From Gammaproteobacteria bacterium (GTDB taxonomy: Bacteria > Pseudomonadota > Gammaproteobacteria > Pseudomonadales > Azotimanducaceae), in the NCBI GenBank assembly GCA_002708765.1, contig PAPD01000021.1:6358-70357 (forward strand): DNA of 64,000 nt, in the 5' to 3' direction. Every line of letters begins with the position of its first letter. The stretch's first letter is position 1. The notes under the pieces were generated by a model, which was given only the letters and a program-made list of their open reading frames with translations, did no database searches and was not told where the DNA came from. Positions 19,952 through 29,554 of this stretch are shown here, piece by piece. The position numbers and the translations under genes were made by a program.

Positions 19952-20634
19952 ATGAGATCCCTGCTGAGAAAGACACATAAGTATCTGGGTTTTTTTATTT
20001 CTCTTCAGCTTCTGTTATGGACGATCTCCGGAATTTTTTTCTTTTAACCAGATTGAAGCGGTTCGCGGAGAACAATATTGAAAGACCCTGTCTTACTCCC
20101 TAGACCTTGGAAAGTTTGATTTCAAATCAGATAACTTAAGGAATGTATGATGGGTAAAAAGAATTGATCAGGACGTTATAATTATGTCCTCTGACTCGGG
20201 GGTCGAGTATAGGAATATGAAAGGTGAGAATGTTTCCAAAAATTTCTTTTGCCGAAGCCCGACACATCGTAACCGCTTTAACGACACTGATTCCTCAGAA
20301 GGTTGAAGAGATTGTTAATATGGAGAAACGGTCTGAGTACAGAGGCCGATCCTTGCCACTCTATAAGGTCACCACAATTAGCGAAGATGAAACAATATTG
20401 AATGTCTATTTAAATCCTTTTTCTGGAGAAATAGCCGCCATTAGATCTTCCTGGTGGAGGATCTGGGATCTGATGGGGGGTTTTCATATTATGGATTGGG
20501 AAAAAAGAGATGATTTCAATAACCTTCTTTTGAAGATTTTTTCAGTACTAGCGCTTATTACTGCTTCTTCGGGGTTATTATTGTTTTTTAGATTCGATTT
20601 AAAAAAAGAGCCTAGAAATTTTAGGCCCCAGTGA
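19952..20634 (+). pseudogene. PepSY-associated membrane protein, frameshifted
   Basis: Frame 1 (19952-20047) MRSLLRKTHKYLGFFISLQLLLWTISGIFFF*; shifted frame FNQIEAVRGEQY*KTLSYSLDLGKFDFKSDNLRNV*WVKRIDQDVIIMSSDSGVEYRNMKGENVSK; third frame (20224-20634) ISFAEARHIVTA...PFSGEIAAIRSSWWRIWDLMGGFHIMDW. Confidence 0.75.
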
Positions 20635-20671
20635 GTTTTAATATATTTTACACACTTTATGTTTGGAGTGA

Positions 20672-21469
20672 TTGATTATGTTCGTCTTAAAAATTAGCCG
20701 TGTTTTACTGATCCTACTGTATATGCCATCATTTTATGCTTATTCGAATGACTTGAGCGGCGCTAACTATATAAAAATAGATTCCAGAACTGCCTCAAAC
20801 GTTTTGAGAGATAGCTACCGAAATCCAGCCGAAACACTCTCTTTTTTTCGGCTAAGTTCGGATATGACTGTAATCGAACTCTCCCCGGGCGGCGGTTGGT
20901 ATACTGAGATTCTGGCTCCTTATCTAAAGGGAACAGGTAAGTTGATAGCAGTTCATTTCAATCCTGAATCAGGAAACTACCGCAAGCGGAGCCGGCAAAA
21001 GTTTGAAGAAAAGATTCAGTCATCTGATGTCTATGAAGAAATTACTGTCTTAAATCTTGATGCGATTGCTTATTCTCCACCAGGATCTGTAGACGCAGTG
21101 CTAACCTTTCGGAATTTACACAACTGGATCGGCCCTCAGATAGAGAGTATCTTCTCAAACGCTTATAAGTCCCTTAGATCAGGCGGGCTTTTAGGCGTTG
21201 TAGAACATAGAGCCAACCCTGGCACTAGTCTTGAGGAAATGAAAAAAAGTGGTTATGTAACTGAAGAATGGGCCATCGAGGAAGCTCAAAAACAGGGCTT
21301 TGTTTTAGTCGAAAGATCAGAGATAAATGCTAATCCCAATGATACCAAAGATCATCCTAGAGGAGTCTGGACGTTACCTCCTTCTCTGGTCCTGAAAGAG
21401 TTGGATAGAGAAAAATATAAAGCGATTGGAGAAAGTGATCGTATGACGCTGCTTTTTAAGAAACCCTAG
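20672..21469 (+). CDS. Exported class I SAM-dependent methyltransferase-like protein (COG4798-like)
   Basis: Signal peptide; VIELSPGGGWYTEILAPYL, AVLTFRNLHNW, GVVEHRA. Confidence 0.82.
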   Translation: MIMFVLKISRVLLILLYMPSFYAYSNDLSGANYIKIDSRTASNVLRDSYRNPAETLSFFRLSSDMTVIELSPGGGWYTEILAPYLKGTGKLIAVHFNPESGNYRKRSRQKFEEKIQSSDVYEEITVLNLDAIAYSPPGSVDAVLTFRNLHNWIGPQIESIFSNAYKSLRSGGLLGVVEHRANPGTSLEEMKKSGYVTEEWAIEEAQKQGFVLVERSEINANPNDTKDHPRGVWTLPPSLVLKELDREKYKAIGESDRMTLLFKKP

Positions 21470-21475
21470 TTCTTA

Positions 21476-22816
21476 ATGCTTGAAACCGAGCTAGATAGAA
21501 AGGTTGCGCCTTCAGGATATTTCCCATCCCGATGGCCCGTCGAATGCGGAGGTAACCGCCGACAAAAATCAGAGTCGGGTGGAATTTTTGCAAAAAAAGG
21601 AAGCCCTCGGGTAACGACTATTCGTAATGGAAGATGGAATGTGATGACGATTCATCGCGCGGAACGAGAAATCTATCTTGGAGGAACTATGCCTGCTTTT
21701 TCTGGGCCTCCCCCATTTGGCTGGTTACAAAAAATTGATCCGGTTTCTCTGAATGTCCTAGCGGAATCTCCAGAACTGCCTTGTGGTGAGCATGTTTGGT
21801 GCGGTGCAATCGCAGCTCATGCCAATGGACAGATAATCATGGTGAATGGGAACTATCTTCATAGCCTTTCTTCAGATTGCCAGATAGTAAAAGAGGCGAG
21901 ACTCCCGGTTAATCAAGCTCATAATGGATTGCTTGTTTTGTCGGATGGAACCATTGTAACAAAAGATTTGCGACTGGAGAATCAGGGTTGTTCTACAATA
22001 ACCAGAATCGATCCCGAGAATTTGGAATTAGTTCATGAGCCTTTTGTTTTGCCTGAAGGTTCGATGGGAAGAATAGCGAGTGACAAAACCCCCGAAGGAG
22101 AGTTTATTTACGTTCCAGGAATCGAGAAGATTTGGAGGATAAGGGTATCTGATACAAACATGAAGCTGGATGAGACATGGTCTCCTTTTTACCGGAGAAT
22201 CAATGGAGATCAAGGTTTGGCGTGGGATGGGTGTGTCTCAGATGGATATCTCTGGATAATGGATAATGGAGATATAGACTCGCTCAGAGCAATCTATGGG
22301 AGTCACCCAAATGGCCGATTTGAAAGAACCGACCAAGCAAATTTTTCTCGTTTAAGTTGGCAAAGACCTACACCTTGGAAAGGCCATCAGCGGCTGTTAC
22401 GGTTTTCCCTTTTGGATGGTTCTGTCGAAGCGATATCACCTTTCTGTTCATCTGGCGGAGGAATAATAGCTCCCCCAGTTAACGTTCCCGAACATAATAT
22501 GTGTTTGGCATGGGATAGCATTAATGGAGGGCTTGTAGGAATTTCAACCGAAAAAGAAGAGCTGAGCTTATCCTGGTCTCTTGAAGTTAGACCGTCAATG
22601 CAGCCTGTTGTGTTTCCGGAGTCCGGTGAGCTAGTAATTAATCACTATGAGAAAGGAGACGATCAGTTAATTGTCGTTGATATATTGACCGGGGAATTAC
22701 TTAGCAAAGTTAGTCTTGATTCACCTTTGGCTAACGGTATGTTTTTATCTCCAGGATTCGATCGGGATATTTACTATTGTTCTACGCTAACTTTTGCTCG
22801 AGTTAAATGGGGGTGA
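21476..22816 (+). CDS. Hypothetical beta-propeller-like protein
   Basis: Long ORF with recurring GxxxxxDPxxL / DGxxW strand-turn patterns; no signal peptide seen. Confidence 0.6.
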   Translation: MLETELDRKVAPSGYFPSRWPVECGGNRRQKSESGGIFAKKGSPRVTTIRNGRWNVMTIHRAEREIYLGGTMPAFSGPPPFGWLQKIDPVSLNVLAESPELPCGEHVWCGAIAAHANGQIIMVNGNYLHSLSSDCQIVKEARLPVNQAHNGLLVLSDGTIVTKDLRLENQGCSTITRIDPENLELVHEPFVLPEGSMGRIASDKTPEGEFIYVPGIEKIWRIRVSDTNMKLDETWSPFYRRINGDQGLAWDGCVSDGYLWIMDNGDIDSLRAIYGSHPNGRFERTDQANFSRLSWQRPTPWKGHQRLLRFSLLDGSVEAISPFCSSGGGIIAPPVNVPEHNMCLAWDSINGGLVGISTEKEELSLSWSLEVRPSMQPVVFPESGELVINHYEKGDDQLIVVDILTGELLSKVSLDSPLANGMFLSPGFDRDIYYCSTLTFARVKWG

Positions 22817-22841
22817 ATGACTCTCATTTTTGATTATCGAG

Positions 22842-23642
22842 TCATCCATATTTGGTAATCAGATCTACGGCCCAAGAGATAATATTTGGATTCTTTTCGG
22901 CATTCAGGATATATTCTTGTCCTTGCCCTCTGCATTCAACTGAACATTGGGTTTCGTCTTCCCATTGCAGTCTGTTAAGAAAAAGATTTTTGGTTCCACC
23001 AAAGTATTTTTTAGGAAAATTCCATTTTGATCTCGGTTGATTTTTTCTTGTAAGAATCAAACTTGGATGAGATTTTTTGAATAGTCCGTAACCGGCTAAT
23101 TTTGTGACCCGGTTCGAGACCTTGAGTCGATCGTTTCCAATATAAAGCGCATTGTTGGGAAAGGGCGATGACTGACCGAATCCATGAGGATGTAAAATCT
23201 TTCTTTTGTTCAGATAATTCTTAATATCAGAGTATCTTTCTAATACTTCTTTTATCTGGAGCCATCCGAATAGATGATGAAGTTCTGGGCCCACTGTGGA
23301 AAAGTGTTTGAACCAGCCAAAAAAAAGAAACAGGTCTCCCTTCCCCACGCCTTTTTTTCTGAGTTCCGACTGGGAAGAGTTGGCTTGTCCGAATAATCCG
23401 AATCCTTTGCGCAAGTCCGGATCTAAGTGACAGTAATCATTAACCGTCACTGATCTGACGGATGCTTCTCTTAATGCCTGGTCCGCACTTATTCCATCTA
23501 TTTTTACTTCTCGATATTTGTGGGGGGAAGGGTTTTTTGAAGGAATTGGAATGGAGAAAAGTCGTTTGTCCTTGAAAATAGGTGAGGCACTTTTCCCTGA
23601 GCTTGAATCCAACCCCTTTCTGCTTAGGATTATTCTTTTCAT
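22842..23642 (-). CDS. Nmad3-like (nucleotide modification associated domain 3) protein
   Basis: MKRIILSRKGLDSSSGKSASPIFKDKRLFSIPIP ... CHLDPDLRKGFGLFGQANSSQSELRKKGVGKGDLFLFFGWFK ... HHLFGWLQIKEVL. Confidence 0.75.
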   Translation of the reverse strand: MKRIILSRKGLDSSSGKSASPIFKDKRLFSIPIPSKNPSPHKYREVKIDGISADQALREASVRSVTVNDYCHLDPDLRKGFGLFGQANSSQSELRKKGVGKGDLFLFFGWFKHFSTVGPELHHLFGWLQIKEVLERYSDIKNYLNKRKILHPHGFGQSSPFPNNALYIGNDRLKVSNRVTKLAGYGLFKKSHPSLILTRKNQPRSKWNFPKKYFGGTKNLFLNRLQWEDETQCSVECRGQGQEYILNAEKNPNIISWAVDLITKYG

Positions 23643-23743
23643 ATTCTGAATTATTTCATGTCTTCTCTACAATAAATACATTTCGTAAGGAAGAGAAAAA
23701 AACTTGTTACAACGCTGTCAAAAAAAATGTTAAATAGATCTCT

Positions 23744-25936
23744 ATGGATGTTTCTGCCCTTCTCGATAATCTAAACAAACCCCAGCGGGAATGTGTCGCC
23801 GGACCCAAAGGGAGTTCCCTGGTTCTAGCAGGAGCGGGAAGTGGAAAAACAAGAGTTCTTGTTCATAGGATCGCCTGGCTTATTCAGGCTGAAGGGCTTT
23901 CCCCATTTAGTATCCTTGCTGTTACGTTCACAAACAAGGCCGCAGCAGAAATGCGGGCGCGTATTGAAGAACTGTTAGGGACCTCGCTTCGCGGAATGTG
24001 GGTCGGCACTTTTCATGGTATTGCGCATCGGATTTTGCGAGCTCATCACATTGAAGCGGGATTGCAGAGAGATTTCCAGATTCTTGATTCGGATGATCAG
24101 ATAAGGCTTGTTAAACGGGTGATTCTTGCACTCGATTTGGATGAAAAAAAATGGCCGGCAAGGCAGGCCACTTGGTGGATTAATAGCCAGAAGGACGAAG
24201 GACTTAGACCCAAAAATATAGAGCATATGGATGATCTCTATTTGAAAACGCATGTTTCTATTTATAGCGCTTATGAAGAAGCGTGCGATAGAGGAGGTAT
24301 GGTAGATTTTGGAGAATTGCTTCTAAGAGCCCATGAGTTATGGTTAAAAAACCCCGAACTCCTTAAACATTATCAGGATCGCTTTTCTTCTCTGTTGGTT
24401 GACGAATTTCAGGACACTAATTCTATCCAGTACGCATGGTTAAGAGTTCTCGCGGGACAAAATGATAACCTGATGGTTGTAGGCGATGATGATCAATCCA
24501 TATATGGTTGGAGAGGAGCCAAAATTGAGAATATTCAGCAGTTCTCTAGGGATTTCCCTCAATCCATCACGATCCGGCTTGAACAGAATTATCGTTCTAC
24601 CTCAAATATTCTGAAAGCTGCTAATAGCTTAATTGACAAAAATTATGGGCGATTGGGGAAGGAACTCTGGACTGATGTCGGAGATGGTGAACCATTGAAT
24701 CTTTTCGCAGGTTTTAACGAGATTGATGAGGCGCGTTATATTGTTGATCGGATAAGTGACTGGTCAGCCGAAGGTAATGTCCGTTCCGAGGTCGCTATTC
24801 TATATAGATCGAATGCTCAATCCAGAGTCCTGGAGGAAGTTCTTTTAAGAGCCCGTATTCCGTATAGGATTTATGGAGGCCAGCGGTTTTTCGAACGGAT
24901 GGAGATAAAAAATGTTCTAGCTTATATGAGATTGATTAGCCAACGCGGTTCTGATGCGGCATTTGAAAGAGTAGTTAATACACCTCCAAGAGGAATTGGC
25001 AGTAAAAGCTTGGAACAGATACGAAGTTTTGCGAAGTCAAATTCAATTTCCTTATGGGAAGCATCAAGGGAAATGGAGAAAAACTCACTTATGAGTGGGA
25101 GAGCCTGTGCCTCGATAAAAGGGTTTATTGGATTTATAAATGAACTGGACAAGAAAAGTCTTAATTTGAGTCTTGATGAAATTGTTGAGCTTGTGATCAA
25201 GGAATCAGGGCTTAAGGACTATCATATGAAAGAAGGGGGTGAACGAGGACAAGCCAGGGCGGAGAATATGGCAGAGCTTGTTACTGCTGCACAGACATTT
25301 GATCCCTCTTTTGAATACCTTCTCGATGAAGAGGAGCTTAATGGAAGAGACGTTGAGCAGAGCGAGTTGGACGAATTTCTGAATCATGCGGCTCTTGAAT
25401 CAGGAGAGAGACAGTCAGATAAGAATGAGGATTGTGTGCAGTTAATGACTATGCATAGTGCGAAAGGATTAGAGTTTCCACTGGTTTTTCTTGCAGGAAT
25501 GGAAGACGGCCTTTTCCCACATATGATGTCTATGGAAGAGCCGGGAAGATTAGAGGAAGAGCGCAGACTATGTTACGTAGGAATAACCCGTGCCATGAAA
25601 AAACTTTATCTGACGTACGCTGAATCAAGAAGAATTCATGGCAATGAAACCATGAACCGGCCGTCGAGATTTATCTCAGAAATTCCTCAGGAACTCATCA
25701 AGGAGGTACGGCTAAATAATTCGAAGATAATGAATAGACCAAAATCACAATTTGGTGATGGTGCGGTCGATGGAACAGACTTGAAGCTGGGACAACGTGT
25801 ATTGCATGAAAAATTTGGTGAGGGAGTTATTTTGAATTATGAAGGATCAGGCAATTCCGCTAGAGTCCAGGTAAATTTCAATTCGGGTAGCAAGTGGCTT
25901 GTAATGGGTTACGCTAATCTTAAGGCAGTAGGATAA
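23744..25936 (+). CDS. uvrD: DNA helicase II
   Basis: MDVSALLDNLNKPQRECVAGP...LVLAGAGSGKTRVLVHRIAWL; DDDQSIYGWRGA; C-terminal KLGQRVLHEKFGEGVI. Confidence 0.97.
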   Translation: MDVSALLDNLNKPQRECVAGPKGSSLVLAGAGSGKTRVLVHRIAWLIQAEGLSPFSILAVTFTNKAAAEMRARIEELLGTSLRGMWVGTFHGIAHRILRAHHIEAGLQRDFQILDSDDQIRLVKRVILALDLDEKKWPARQATWWINSQKDEGLRPKNIEHMDDLYLKTHVSIYSAYEEACDRGGMVDFGELLLRAHELWLKNPELLKHYQDRFSSLLVDEFQDTNSIQYAWLRVLAGQNDNLMVVGDDDQSIYGWRGAKIENIQQFSRDFPQSITIRLEQNYRSTSNILKAANSLIDKNYGRLGKELWTDVGDGEPLNLFAGFNEIDEARYIVDRISDWSAEGNVRSEVAILYRSNAQSRVLEEVLLRARIPYRIYGGQRFFERMEIKNVLAYMRLISQRGSDAAFERVVNTPPRGIGSKSLEQIRSFAKSNSISLWEASREMEKNSLMSGRACASIKGFIGFINELDKKSLNLSLDEIVELVIKESGLKDYHMKEGGERGQARAENMAELVTAAQTFDPSFEYLLDEEELNGRDVEQSELDEFLNHAALESGERQSDKNEDCVQLMTMHSAKGLEFPLVFLAGMEDGLFPHMMSMEEPGRLEEERRLCYVGITRAMKKLYLTYAESRRIHGNETMNRPSRFISEIPQELIKEVRLNNSKIMNRPKSQFGDGAVDGTDLKLGQRVLHEKFGEGVILNYEGSGNSARVQVNFNSGSKWLVMGYANLKAVG

Positions 25937-25939
25937 AAC

Positions 25940-27040
25940 ATGAAACGTATAATATTAATTTTTCTTAGCATATGGATAACCTCTTGTGGGAATAATCAAA
26001 CTGATACAGGTGATTTTAACTCTGAGGCAGTGAGTCAGACTGTTTACCAATGGAAAATGGTTACGACATGGCCCAAAAATCTTCCGGGCTTAGGGACAGC
26101 TCCAGAGCGTATGGCGAAGAAGATAGAGATCATGAGTAATGGTCGTTTAAAAATAAAAGTCTATGGTGCTGGAGAAATTGTCCCCGCAATGGAAGTTTTT
26201 GAGACAGTTTCACAGGGAACAGTGCAGCTTGGCCACGGTGCCTCCTATTACTGGAAGGGCAAGGTTCCCATTGCTCAGTTTTTTACTGCTGTCCCCTTCG
26301 GGCTCACTGCGCAAGAAATGAACGGCTGGCTTTTGCACGGTGGTGGTCTGGAACTCTGGCGAGAGCTTTACGAACGTTATAATCTTTTTCCTATTCCTTC
26401 TGGAAACACGGGCGTACAAATGGCGGGTTGGTTTAACAAGGAAATCACATCTTTAAAAGATATTGAAGGATTAAAGATGCGTATTCCGGGACTAGGTGGA
26501 GAGGTCTTTTCCAGAGCCGGAGGAGCTGCTGTCAGGATGCCTGCTAGCGAGATATATTCCAGCATGCAGACAGGGGTGATAGATGCGACCGAGTGGGTCG
26601 GACCATATAATGACCTGGCTCTTGGCCTACACCAAACGGCTAAGTTTTATTATTATCCGGGTTGGCAAGAAGCTGGACCTGCCTTGGAATTAATTGTAAA
26701 CAAGGAAGCCTGGAATAATCTGCCTCCTGACCTCCAAGCTATTCTTGAAACTGCTTCTTTGGCAGCTAACACTGATATGCTGGCAGAATATACGGCGCGT
26801 AATAACTTCGCTTTAAGAGAACTTGTGGACAAGCATGGAGTAGAATTGAAAAGACTCCCTGATGATGTTTTAGAAACCTTTCGGGAAATTTCCTATGAGA
26901 TGACAGCGGGTATTCCGGACGTGGAAGATGAATTAAGCCAGAGAATATATCAATCATACGATGAATATCGAAAAGGAGTAATCAACTACCACGAGATTTC
27001 TGAACGGGCGTTCATAAATGTTCGAGGAGATGGGAAATAG
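25940..27040 (+). CDS. TRAP transporter solute-binding protein (DctP/TakP-like), predicted lipoprotein
   Basis: Lipobox ITSC; WPKNLPGLGTAPERMAKKIEIMSNGRLKIKVYGAGEIVPAMEVFETVSQG; LKMRIPGLGGEVFSRAGG; DATEWVGPYND. Confidence 0.92.
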   Translation: MKRIILIFLSIWITSCGNNQTDTGDFNSEAVSQTVYQWKMVTTWPKNLPGLGTAPERMAKKIEIMSNGRLKIKVYGAGEIVPAMEVFETVSQGTVQLGHGASYYWKGKVPIAQFFTAVPFGLTAQEMNGWLLHGGGLELWRELYERYNLFPIPSGNTGVQMAGWFNKEITSLKDIEGLKMRIPGLGGEVFSRAGGAAVRMPASEIYSSMQTGVIDATEWVGPYNDLALGLHQTAKFYYYPGWQEAGPALELIVNKEAWNNLPPDLQAILETASLAANTDMLAEYTARNNFALRELVDKHGVELKRLPDDVLETFREISYEMTAGIPDVEDELSQRIYQSYDEYRKGVINYHEISERAFINVRGDGK

Positions 27041-27066
27041 ATGAAATCAGCGCGTCGGTTTTCATA

Positions 27067-27585
27067 ATGAGCGAAAGTAGGCCACCGTGGTTTGCTAGAC
27101 GAGAGATAACTCCTTTTACGCTTGATGACAAGGCAATAAATGAAATTATCGAAAAGAGTTCTCATGCTGTAGTTAGCTGGACCACCAAAGAGTCTCATCC
27201 TGTGACAGCCATAATGCTTTATGTTCTTGTCGATGGGAAAATCACCGTTACATCAACTACCAATCGTGCTAAGTATCATGCTTGGAGGAGAAACCCTTCC
27301 ACCTCCTTCTGCATCTGGGATTCGGAAAATATTGGTAGGCAGGTTGTTCTCCGAGGTGAAATTGAAATCTTGAAAGATCGCGAACTTCTTTATAATTATA
27401 CACTCGGTTTTTTAACCAGAGCGAGAAATGGACGGCCTCCCTCTGAGCAAAGATTGCGAGGAGAAATTGAAAGGTTTGATGCGCCTGATCGACATATGAT
27501 GCAACTCAAGGTCGATAAGGTTCTCTCACATAGTCTTGACGACCTTTTAAAAACCGAAAAAGATGGTATTGATGTCTGGTCTTGA
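27067..27585 (+). CDS. Pyridoxamine 5'-phosphate oxidase-family FMN-binding protein
   Basis: VSWTTKESHPVTAIMLYVLVDGKITVTSTTNRAKYHAWRRNPSTSFCIWD pattern. Confidence 0.82.
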   Translation: MSESRPPWFARREITPFTLDDKAINEIIEKSSHAVVSWTTKESHPVTAIMLYVLVDGKITVTSTTNRAKYHAWRRNPSTSFCIWDSENIGRQVVLRGEIEILKDRELLYNYTLGFLTRARNGRPPSEQRLRGEIERFDAPDRHMMQLKVDKVLSHSLDDLLKTEKDGIDVWS

Positions 27586-27591
27586 GAATAA

Positions 27592-28956
27592 TTAACTATA
27601 CAGGATTTCTGGAAGCCTGGTTGCAAGGTCGGGATACCAGGCAAGTAGAAATAATAGCGATAACTGGATTACAACAAAGGGGATTACTCCTTTGTAAATT
27701 TCTTTGGTTTCCACTTGAGCCGGCGCAACCCCCCGAAGATAAAACAATGCGAACCCGAAAGGGGGTGTCAGGAAAGAAGTCTGTAGATTTATCGCGATCA
27801 TTACTCCTAACCAGATGGGATCAATGCCAAGAGCAAGCAGAGGAGGCCCTACAATTGGAACTACGATAAAGGTAATTTCTATAAAATCGAGAATAAAACC
27901 TAGCAGGAAAATAACGATCATTACGACAAACATAGCTCCCATCGCGCCTCCCGGAATTGAGGAAAACCAATACTCGATAAGTTCGTCTCCGCCATAACCT
28001 CTGAAAACGAGAGAAAATATAGAAGCTCCTATCAGGATAAAAAACACCATTGAAGTTGTCTTTGTGGTAGAAATAGAGATTTGTTTAAGAGTCTGCAGGT
28101 TCATCTCGTTCCTCAATCCTGCTAGGAGCATAGCCCCCATCGCGCCTACTCCTGCAGCCTCTGTCGGAGTGGCGATCCCGATTAAAATTGATCCCAGAAC
28201 GGCCATTATAAGCAACAATGGCGGGAATACGCTTTTTAAAATTTCACTTACCGTGACCGATTTTTGGTTAAAAATCGGGGGAGTCAGACCCGGGTTAGTA
28301 TTTGCACGAAAAATCAAATAGGCCAGATACAATATGACGAGCAGCAATCCCGGAATCAGCGCTCCTGCAAAAAGATCTCCTACAGACACAGCTTTGGGAT
28401 TAAATATCCCTTGTGAAAGCTGCGCTTGTTGATAGGCGTTTGACAAAACGTCACCCAAAAGAACTAATGCAATAGAAGGTGGAATTATCTGACCCAGAGT
28501 ACCGGTTGCACATATGGTACCGGTTGCTATTCGAACATCGTAGTTTGACTTAAGCATAATCGGCAGAGCCATTAGTCCCATGGTAACCACTGTTGCTCCT
28601 ACGATTCCCGTGCTTGCTGCCATTAGCATCCCGACCAAGGTAACGGAAATTCCCAGCCCTCCCGGAAATTTTCCAAAGGCTCTAGCCATGGTGTTAAGTA
28701 ATTGTTCAGCGAGCCTGGTTTTTTCTAGAGTTACACCCATTAATACAAATAGCGGCACCGCAATAAGAGTCTGATTGGTAATTATTCCGAATAATCTGCT
28801 TGGTATTGCTGATAAAAAAGCGGGTTCAAATATTCCCATAAAGATACCGAGTGAAGCAGCAATTAAAGCGGTCCCCGCAAGTGAGAGAGCGACTGGGTAG
28901 CCAAAAATTAGAACGACGAAAACAGAAAGAATTAGGAATACTGGTGCGAGGGTCAT
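27592..28956 (-). CDS. TRAP transporter large permease (DctM)
   Basis: GYPVALSLAGTALIAA, LFVLMGVTLEKTRLAEQLL, GTICATGTLGQIIPPSI. Confidence 0.95.
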   Translation of the reverse strand: MTLAPVFLILSVFVVLIFGYPVALSLAGTALIAASLGIFMGIFEPAFLSAIPSRLFGIITNQTLIAVPLFVLMGVTLEKTRLAEQLLNTMARAFGKFPGGLGISVTLVGMLMAASTGIVGATVVTMGLMALPIMLKSNYDVRIATGTICATGTLGQIIPPSIALVLLGDVLSNAYQQAQLSQGIFNPKAVSVGDLFAGALIPGLLLVILYLAYLIFRANTNPGLTPPIFNQKSVTVSEILKSVFPPLLLIMAVLGSILIGIATPTEAAGVGAMGAMLLAGLRNEMNLQTLKQISISTTKTTSMVFFILIGASIFSLVFRGYGGDELIEYWFSSIPGGAMGAMFVVMIVIFLLGFILDFIEITFIVVPIVGPPLLALGIDPIWLGVMIAINLQTSFLTPPFGFALFYLRGVAPAQVETKEIYKGVIPFVVIQLSLLFLLAWYPDLATRLPEILYS

Positions 28957-29450
28957 GCAGACTTAAACCGGATGATTGCTTTTAAGCTTTCAGATAAACC
29001 CTGGAGGCCTAGCAATACGGCCATTATCGGAATTAACGTCTTTAGCAAAAATACACCCTGTAATCCCCCCGGATCCGCTGATGCTTCTCTGACACTCCAT
29101 GCAAACTGAACGTAGTCAATGCTGACTAGAAGAATGACTATGCTTATAGGAATCAGAAAAAGAATGGTGCCAAAAATTTCTACAATGGCTTTTTTTTTCT
29201 CTGAGAAGTTTTCGTATAACACATCTACCCTCACATGGCCTTTCTCCTTTAAGGTATAAGCGATTCCCAACATAAAGACAGTTCCGTGGAGATACGTTAC
29301 CAACTCCTGAGTCGCAATCGAACCTGAATGAAAAAGGTACCGCGCTGCGACAACCGCAAACGTAAGCAGAACCATTAAAGGAGTTAACCACGCTACTGCT
29401 CTGCCAAGGATATCGTTGATCTGATCAATTAATCTTATGATTTTATGGAT
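28953..29450 (-). CDS. TRAP transporter small permease (DctQ); extended start proposed at ATC 29450
   Basis: SIATQELVTYLHGTVFMLGIAYTLKEKGHVRVDVLYE; ORF-track ATG start (29375) falls inside TM1; in-frame upstream ATC HKIIRLIDQINDILGRAVAWLTPLM preceded by AAGGAG with a 7-nt spacer. Confidence 0.8.
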   Translation of the reverse strand: MHKIIRLIDQINDILGRAVAWLTPLMVLLTFAVVAARYLFHSGSIATQELVTYLHGTVFMLGIAYTLKEKGHVRVDVLYENFSEKKKAIVEIFGTILFLIPISIVILLVSIDYVQFAWSVREASADPGGLQGVFLLKTLIPIMAVLLGLQGLSESLKAIIRFKSA

Positions 29451-29554
29451 CTTGCTTCTCCTTTCTCTCTAAAATACTACTATAGCCTGAGATTTTCGAA
29501 TTTGATGGGCGGAAGATAAATTCCTTGCATCTCTTTCTTTGAAAATCAGAATTT

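Noticed and set aside
10677-20158. In-frame TGA codons in broken genes as evidence of TGA recoding (code 4 or selenocysteine)
   Set aside because: Intact genes here use TGG for Trp and TGA as a normal stop; the PepSY case also has frameshifts, so decay is simpler.
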